Below, piece by piece: positions 59,204 to 64,000 of a stretch of DNA of 64,000 bases. The DNA is taken from positions 1,860,001-1,924,000 of the forward strand of contig NZ_JAVAJF010000001.1 in the NCBI RefSeq assembly GCF_030718085.1, read 5' to 3'. Within the stretch, counting starts at the first letter, position 1, and the number at the start of each line of letters is the position of its first letter. The notes beneath the pieces were generated by a model. It did no database searches and had not been told where the DNA came from. It saw nothing but the letters and a program-made list of their open reading frames with translations. A program made the position numbers and the translations under genes. This DNA is from Marinobacter sp. MDS2 (GTDB taxonomy: Bacteria > Pseudomonadota > Gammaproteobacteria > Pseudomonadales > Oleiphilaceae).

Positions 59204-60117
59204 GCGAAAACGTGAAAGCACTGCCGGTGCAAGAATCGACAGGCTCAACAACACATATCTCATGGCGGGATTATCTGGAACTCACCAAGCCACGGGTGGT
59301 GGCGTTGATGATTCTGACCTCTTTGATCGGTATGTTGCTGGCAGCACCGGGGGTGCCGGGCTGGGGCGTACTGTTGTTCGGCAACCTCGGCATCGCTTTT
59401 CTGGCCGGTGCCGCGGCCGTGGTCAATCACGTAGTGGATCAGAAAATCGATACCGTAATGGCCCGAACCCGAAAGCGCCCGGTCGCGACCGGCCGCATAG
59501 CGCCCTTCGATGCCCTTCTGTTTGCCGTGGTGCTGGCCGCCGTCGGGATGATTGTGTTGATGTGGCAAGTGAATGAGCTTACGGCCTGGCTCACACTGGC
59601 GTCGTTGGTCGGCTATGCAGGCATTTATACCCTGTTCCTGAAGCGCGCAACGCCGCAGAACATAACCATCGGCGGCCTTGCCGGGGCGATGCCACCCCTG
59701 CTCGGTTGGACCGCGGTCACCGGTCAGGTGGAAGGCCATGCGCTGCTTTTGGTACTGATTATATTTGCCTGGACTCCACCCCACTTCTGGGCTCTGGCCA
59801 TTCACCGTAAAGAAGAATATGCGAAAGCGGGCATCCCGATGTTGCCAGTCACCCATGGCAACAAATACACCGAACTGCACATCGTGCTGTATACCGTCAT
59901 GCTGTTGGTGGTCAGCCTGCTGCCTTTTGCCACCGGCATGTCCGGAGGCATATATCTGGCGGGGGCTCTGGCCTTAGGTTTGCGGTTCCTGCAATATGCC
60001 ATTCGCTTGCTGAAAGGCGATGACCGCCGGGTTGCCATGGATACCTTTAAATACTCCATCGTGTATCTGATGGCGCTGTTTGTGGTGCTGCTGGTGGATC
60101 ACTTCGTTTTTTTCTGA
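59200..60117 (+). CDS. cyoE: Protoheme IX farnesyltransferase (heme O synthase)
   Basis: CtaB/CyoE attaches a farnesyl group to protoheme to make heme O, the substrate of CtaA. The 305-residue protein has nine helices and the prenyltransferase motif NHVVDQKIDTVMARTRKRP (first aspartate-rich site) with TPPHFWALAIHRKEEYAKAG as the second signature. The ATG overlaps the ctaA stop (ATGA) with GGGAGG before it, so both steps of heme A synthesis are coupled. Confidence 0.96.
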   Translation: MSENVKALPVQESTGSTTHISWRDYLELTKPRVVALMILTSLIGMLLAAPGVPGWGVLLFGNLGIAFLAGAAAVVNHVVDQKIDTVMARTRKRPVATGRIAPFDALLFAVVLAAVGMIVLMWQVNELTAWLTLASLVGYAGIYTLFLKRATPQNITIGGLAGAMPPLLGWTAVTGQVEGHALLLVLIIFAWTPPHFWALAIHRKEEYAKAGIPMLPVTHGNKYTELHIVLYTVMLLVVSLLPFATGMSGGIYLAGALALGLRFLQYAIRLLKGDDRRVAMDTFKYSIVYLMALFVVLLVDHFVFF

Positions 60118-60153
60118 ACAGTGGGCATGACACTCATTTGACAGGGAGGCCCT

Positions 60154-60819
60154 ATGGGGCGTTCGCTACGGATTACGCTGATTGCGTTGTTTTTGATCGT
60201 TGCACTGATTTTTGGCCTGACCTTGGGGCGGCAGGTGTTTCTGGCGAACAGTGAGCCCACGCCGGCGCCAGACCTGAGTGAATACAACACCTACGTTTAC
60301 GAGCAACCCCGTGAGCTGGTGGAATTTACCCTGACGGATGAACAGGGGAATACCGTGACCCGGGAAGACTTGAAAGGCCGGTGGAGCTTTGTGTTTGTCG
60401 GTTACACCAACTGCCCGGATATCTGCCCTGCGGCCATGGCGAACCTGCGGCAAACCGACAAATTGTTGCCTGCGGAGCTGCCGCAGCCGGATTACCTGCT
60501 GGTGACCGCAGATCCGGAACACGACACCCCGGAAAAACTGAAAGCCTATACCGGCTTCTTTGGTGAACATTTTCACGGCCTGACCGGTGAACTGGATACG
60601 CTCAGGGCGCTGGCGAAAAGCCTGAGTGCGGTCTTCGTACACCGTGAAGTGGACGGTCAGCTGCTGGTGGACCACAGCGGTCATTTTGCGTTGTTAAATC
60701 CGGATGGCAAGCTTCAGGCTCTGATTCAGCCCCCGCACAACCCGCAAGAACTAGCGGAAGCGTTTGAACGAATCTACAGCTGGGCCAAGGAAAATCACCC
60801 CAGAGCAGCGGGCGCCTGA
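60154..60819 (+). CDS. SCO1/SenC family copper chaperone
   Basis: 221 residues, membrane-anchored by one N-terminal helix, with the thioredoxin-like domain of SCO1. The copper ligands are visible: TNCPDICPAAM (CxxxC) and the histidine in VDHSGHFALLNPDG. It supplies copper or reduces cysteines for the CuA site of subunit II. GGGAGG precedes the ATG. It closes the oxidase cluster. Confidence 0.95.
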   Translation: MGRSLRITLIALFLIVALIFGLTLGRQVFLANSEPTPAPDLSEYNTYVYEQPRELVEFTLTDEQGNTVTREDLKGRWSFVFVGYTNCPDICPAAMANLRQTDKLLPAELPQPDYLLVTADPEHDTPEKLKAYTGFFGEHFHGLTGELDTLRALAKSLSAVFVHREVDGQLLVDHSGHFALLNPDGKLQALIQPPHNPQELAEAFERIYSWAKENHPRAAGA

Positions 60820-60909
60820 TCCCGTGTGTCCAAGGTCTGACTGACAAACCCCATCGTCTGCCATACACTGCCCGGCTGTAACTTTTTAATGCTTAGCCGG
60901 GTAGTATCC

Positions 60910-62109
60910 ATGACATCCTCAAGTGTTTCTCCCAAACAGCTGTTCACTGTCCTGTTGGCTGGTGGGCTCGTGTTGTTGGTGGTGCATACCTTGGGCCGGT
61001 TTATTTATACCCCGTTAATGCCCTACCTGGTGGCGGACGATCAGATAAACGCCTCCCAAGGTGCTGCCATCGCGACATGGAATTATCTGGGTTACCTGAT
61101 GGGAGCCATGTTGGCGATACGCTGGCACCGGATCGACCAGATCCGCTTCCTGTTACCTTTGTTCATGCTGGTGCATGTCATCACGACCCTGATCATGACC
61201 CAAACCGATGATCTCACGCTGATGTCGGTGGTTCGCTGGCTCAATGGGGTGGCCAACGGCGTGATCTTCGTACAGGCCCCGGCCCTGATTCTGGAATGGT
61301 TGGTTCTACGAAACCGCGCGTCTCTGAGCGGGCTGGTGTATATCGGTGTGGGTACAGGGCTGCTGGTATCCAGCGGGTTGGTGACCGGCCCCGCCGATTT
61401 TCTTGACGGTGCGCAGCGCTGGTGGCCTGCCCTGTTGGTATCTATCCCGTTGGGCTGGTGGGGCGTTGTGCAACTGCGAAAGCTTGATGTGCCCGTTCGC
61501 GACCAAGACGATTCCGGCAAAGCCATCACCACCACGCCGTTGCTGGATCGCGCCAGTGTGCCGCTGTTCCTGAGTTACGCCGGCGCCGGTCTGGGATACA
61601 TCCTGCCCATGACCTTTTTGCCGCTGCTGGCGAACCTTGAATTGCCGGCCGACCATTTCCTGCAAGACGGCACCTGGATGCTGGTGGCCATCGTGACCAT
61701 TCCTTCGCCGTGGCTCTGGAACAAACTCGGTGCCGTTATGGGTGATCTCCGAGCGTTAAGACTGAATTTTATCATCCAGTTGGCGGGCGTACTGGCCGCA
61801 GTCGTATGGCCGGGCGCCGTTGGTTTGGTGTTGTGCGCGGTGCTGGTGGGTAGCACCTTTGTTGGGACGGTTCTGCTCACTCAAAGAACCGGCCGAGCGT
61901 TGCACCCGCACCAAGGGCCAAGGCTGTCGGCTGCGATGGTGGCGCTCTATGGTTTTACCCAAATGGTCGGCCCCTGGTTAACCAAGCAGTGGCTGGATGC
62001 CGGTGGCACGCTGTTGTCGGCATTCGGTATTGGTGTGGCGGCGCTGGCCTTTGGCTTGGTGTTCGCGTTCTTTGTGCCTCGTCCGGAGGTTTGGCATTCT
62101 CGGTCTTGA
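60910..62109 (+). CDS. YbfB/YjiJ family MFS transporter
   Basis: About 399 residues with twelve helices. The start GRFIYTPLMPYLVAD and GYLMGAMLAIRW pattern match the YbfB/YjiJ branch of the major facilitator superfamily. Substrate unknown. Two starts are possible: ATG 60889 with no ribosome site, and ATG 60910 with a weak GGGTAG ahead; I use the second. It stands alone after the oxidase cluster and before palindromic element E. Confidence 0.85.
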   Translation: MTSSSVSPKQLFTVLLAGGLVLLVVHTLGRFIYTPLMPYLVADDQINASQGAAIATWNYLGYLMGAMLAIRWHRIDQIRFLLPLFMLVHVITTLIMTQTDDLTLMSVVRWLNGVANGVIFVQAPALILEWLVLRNRASLSGLVYIGVGTGLLVSSGLVTGPADFLDGAQRWWPALLVSIPLGWWGVVQLRKLDVPVRDQDDSGKAITTTPLLDRASVPLFLSYAGAGLGYILPMTFLPLLANLELPADHFLQDGTWMLVAIVTIPSPWLWNKLGAVMGDLRALRLNFIIQLAGVLAAVVWPGAVGLVLCAVLVGSTFVGTVLLTQRTGRALHPHQGPRLSAAMVALYGFTQMVGPWLTKQWLDAGGTLLSAFGIGVAALAFGLVFAFFVPRPEVWHSRS

Positions 62110-62177
62110 GTCTGGCGTAGCCAACTCAACCGTTGTTCAACCATGGTAATCTTTAAACATATCTCATCGTTCTGCAG

Positions 62178-62270
62178 GGTGTGGGAGGGGTTTTGAATTT
62201 TGGGTCGAACAAAGGTGTCTGAGCGAAGCGAGTTCTTTTTCGGCCCAAAATTCAAAACCCCTCCCGCACC
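62178..62270. repeat. Palindromic element E: third core type with long arms
   Basis: 27-bp arms (62178-62204 and 62244-62270) pair with one T-G wobble. The 39-bp core at 62205-62243 contains GAGCGAAGCGAG. The inner part of the arms, GTTTTGAATTTTGGG, may belong to the repeat, while the outer GGTGTGGGAGGG is probably private; only one copy is in the window, so this cannot be tested here. It lies 70 bp after the MFS gene and 37 bp before hrpB. No T-run follows. Confidence 0.8.
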
Positions 62271-62306
62271 ACCCCCAAACAAAAAGGCTAAACCCAACAA
62301 CGCCCC

Positions 62307-64000
62307 ATGCTCCCAATAGAAACCATACTCCCAGAGCTAACCCAGTCCCTGACCCAAAGCACCACAGCGTTGCTACAAGCCCCCCCAGGAGCCGGTAAAA
62401 CCACCCGAGTGCCCTTGGCTCTGTTGGATGCACCATGGCGGGATGACCGGAAAATCCTGATGCTGGAACCCCGGCGGTTGGCGGCCAGATCGGCGGCACG
62501 GTATATGGCGAAACAGTTGGGAGAAGCCCCGGGGCAAACGGTCGGCTACCGGACCCGGCTGGATACCAAGGTTTCTGCGAACACCAAGATTGAAGTGGTC
62601 ACCGAAGGCATTCTGACGCGCCTGATTCAGAACGACCCCATGCTGGAAGACTACGCCGCTGTGTTGTTTGATGAATTTCATGAGCGTTCCCTGCAAGCCG
62701 ATCTGGGCTTGGCATTGGTGCGGGAAACCCAGCAGGCGTTGCGGGAAGATCTGCGGATACTGGTGATGTCGGCGACTCTGGATACCGCGCCAATCGCCAA
62801 AGTGCTGGGCGATGTGCCGGTGATCAGCAGCGAAGGCCGGGCGTTTCCGGTGGAGGTGATGTACCGACCTCTGCCTCGCAATGGCCGGGTGGTGGATCAG
62901 GTGGTTGAAGTGGTGCAGGAAACCATGGCCGAGCAGACCGGTTCGGTGCTGGTGTTTTTGCCGGGGGCCGGGGAAATTCGGCGGGCTGCACAGCAATTGC
63001 AGGGGCAGTTACCCGCCAATGTTCTGCTTGCTCCGCTCTACGGCAATTTGAAATCCGAGGAACAGGACCGCGCCATATCGCCTGCCCCCGAGGGCTCGCG
63101 CAAGATTGTGTTGGCCACCGCCATTGCCGAAACCAGTCTGACCATTGAAGGCGTGCGGGTGGTGATCGATGCTGGCCAGCAGCGCCGGGCGGTTTTTAAC
63201 CCGAACAGCGGTATGACGCGCTTAGTGACTGGCCGGGTCTCGAAAGCGTCAGCGGAACAACGTAAAGGCCGGGCCGGTCGTATCGAGCCCGGTGTGTGCT
63301 ACCGGCTGTGGAGCGAATCCGAACAGTTCGGGCTGGCGGATTTTACCCCGCCAGAGATTCAAGAAGCCGATCTGGCCCCTTTGGTGTTGGAGTTGGCCCA
63401 ATGGGGTGCCCGTTCGCCCGAGCAGGTGGCGTGGATCGACGCACCACCCGTCGCTCACTGGCAGCAGGCTGTGACTTTGTTGCAGTGGCTGGAATTGCTG
63501 GATGCCGATGGTGCCATTACGGACCACGGCAAGGCCGCGCGAGCGTTGGGTATGCACCCACGGTTGGCGCACATGGTGCTCAGGGGGCGCGATCTCGGGC
63601 TCGGGCAATTGGCGGCTGAATTGGCCGCGCTGCTGGAAGAGCGGGATTTGTTGGGCCCCGGTTCAGGGGCAGACCTGCATGAACGCATTCGGGTATTACA
63701 CGGCGAAAGCGGTCATCGCGGGCTAGATGTGGCGCGGTTAAACGCGATCAAACAAGCCGTAAAACGCCTTTGTCGAGGAGAAAACACAACCGGATTGCCA
63801 TCCGAAACTGATGTTGGCCGGGTGTTGGCTCAGGCCTACCCGGATCGCATTGCCCGCCGCCGGCCGGGCAGCACGCCCCGTTACCAGCTGAGCAACGGCA
63901 AAGGTGCGATATTACGGGAAGACGACGCCTTGGCGCGGCAAGAATGGCTGGTCGCTGCCGATCTGGACGGCAAAGCCCGGGAAGCCACCATATACCTGGC
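62307..64000 (+). CDS. hrpB: ATP-dependent helicase HrpB, 3' partial
   Basis: The frame starts at ATG 62307 and is open to the end of the window (564 codons seen; E. coli HrpB 809). It is a DEAH-box RNA helicase: Walker A GAGKTTR (28-34), LLEPRRLAARSAARYMA (written as LEPRRLAARSAA), DEFHERSLQADLGLAL at about residue 121, SATLD, and the C-terminal QRKGRAGRIEPGVCYRLW. HrpB also carries a helicase-associated domain, and the visible part ends in it. The first 25 codons are AT-richer and less typical than the rest, but the start aligns with other HrpB proteins. Confidence 0.94.
   Translation, partial: MLPIETILPELTQSLTQSTTALLQAPPGAGKTTRVPLALLDAPWRDDRKILMLEPRRLAARSAARYMAKQLGEAPGQTVGYRTRLDTKVSANTKIEVVTEGILTRLIQNDPMLEDYAAVLFDEFHERSLQADLGLALVRETQQALREDLRILVMSATLDTAPIAKVLGDVPVISSEGRAFPVEVMYRPLPRNGRVVDQVVEVVQETMAEQTGSVLVFLPGAGEIRRAAQQLQGQLPANVLLAPLYGNLKSEEQDRAISPAPEGSRKIVLATAIAETSLTIEGVRVVIDAGQQRRAVFNPNSGMTRLVTGRVSKASAEQRKGRAGRIEPGVCYRLWSESEQFGLADFTPPEIQEADLAPLVLELAQWGARSPEQVAWIDAPPVAHWQQAVTLLQWLELLDADGAITDHGKAARALGMHPRLAHMVLRGRDLGLGQLAAELAALLEERDLLGPGSGADLHERIRVLHGESGHRGLDVARLNAIKQAVKRLCRGENTTGLPSETDVGRVLAQAYPDRIARRRPGSTPRYQLSNGKGAILREDDALARQEWLVAADLDGKAREATIYL

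Overview
The window looks like chromosomal DNA from a Marinobacter-like marine gammaproteobacterium. This is inferred from recognisable protein families and gene order, not from a database search. The origin-proximal pair recF-gyrB lies at the left end. The rest is mostly housekeeping: RecBCD, glycyl-tRNA synthetase, fmt-def-rsmB-trkA, dprA-tsaC-hemF-aroE, prlC-yheV, a full aa3-type cytochrome c oxidase cluster with heme A synthesis, and the start of hrpB. There is one tRNA gene (Pro, CGG), and no rRNA, CRISPR array, insertion sequence or prophage was seen.

Layout. 1-7 kb: tail of an ABC1/AarF kinase gene, recF, gyrB, a membrane protein and a GABA-type aminotransferase. 7-23 kb: an Atm1-type ABC exporter, then a large DNA repair block. 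recC-recB-recD overlap on the minus strand. Divergent from them is a FAN1-like VRR-NUC nuclease overlapping a Rad3/DinG-type helicase that carries its own PD-(D/E)XK nuclease domain. 23-27.7 kb: an accessory region with a globin, a VOC protein, a decayed phospholipase D gene, and a low-GC two-gene module next to tRNA-Pro. That module is a MazG-like pyrophosphohydrolase plus a GIY-YIG / DUF2075 helicase / S24 (LexA-like) peptidase fusion. 27.7-45 kb: translation, potassium uptake, competence, heme, shikimate, flagellar stator and peptidase genes. 45-52 kb: sodium/proton antiporter, diguanylate cyclase, DoxX, an unrecognised protein and a MATE pump. 52-61 kb: coxB-coxA-ctaG-coxC, SURF1, a Sco-like protein, ctaA-ctaB and SCO1, together covering copper and heme A delivery to the oxidase. 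61-64 kb: an MFS transporter and hrpB, which runs off the end.

Three things stand out beyond ordinary annotation. (1) A set of palindromic intergenic elements has a conserved core but outer arms that differ from copy to copy, while within each copy the arms are perfect or nearly perfect inverted repeats. The sites are 8920-9030, 42822-42936, 45397-45474, 45584-45661 and 62178-62270. (2) The MazG plus GIY-YIG/DUF2075/S24 pair looks horizontally acquired and is a candidate conflict or defence system. Its C-terminal domain has the spacing expected of a LexA-type self-cleaving peptidase. (3) There are twenty exact DnaA boxes (TTATCCACA on either strand) where about 0.3-0.5 would be expected by chance. 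Fifteen lie between 5.1 and 21.2 kb, and almost all are inside coding sequence.
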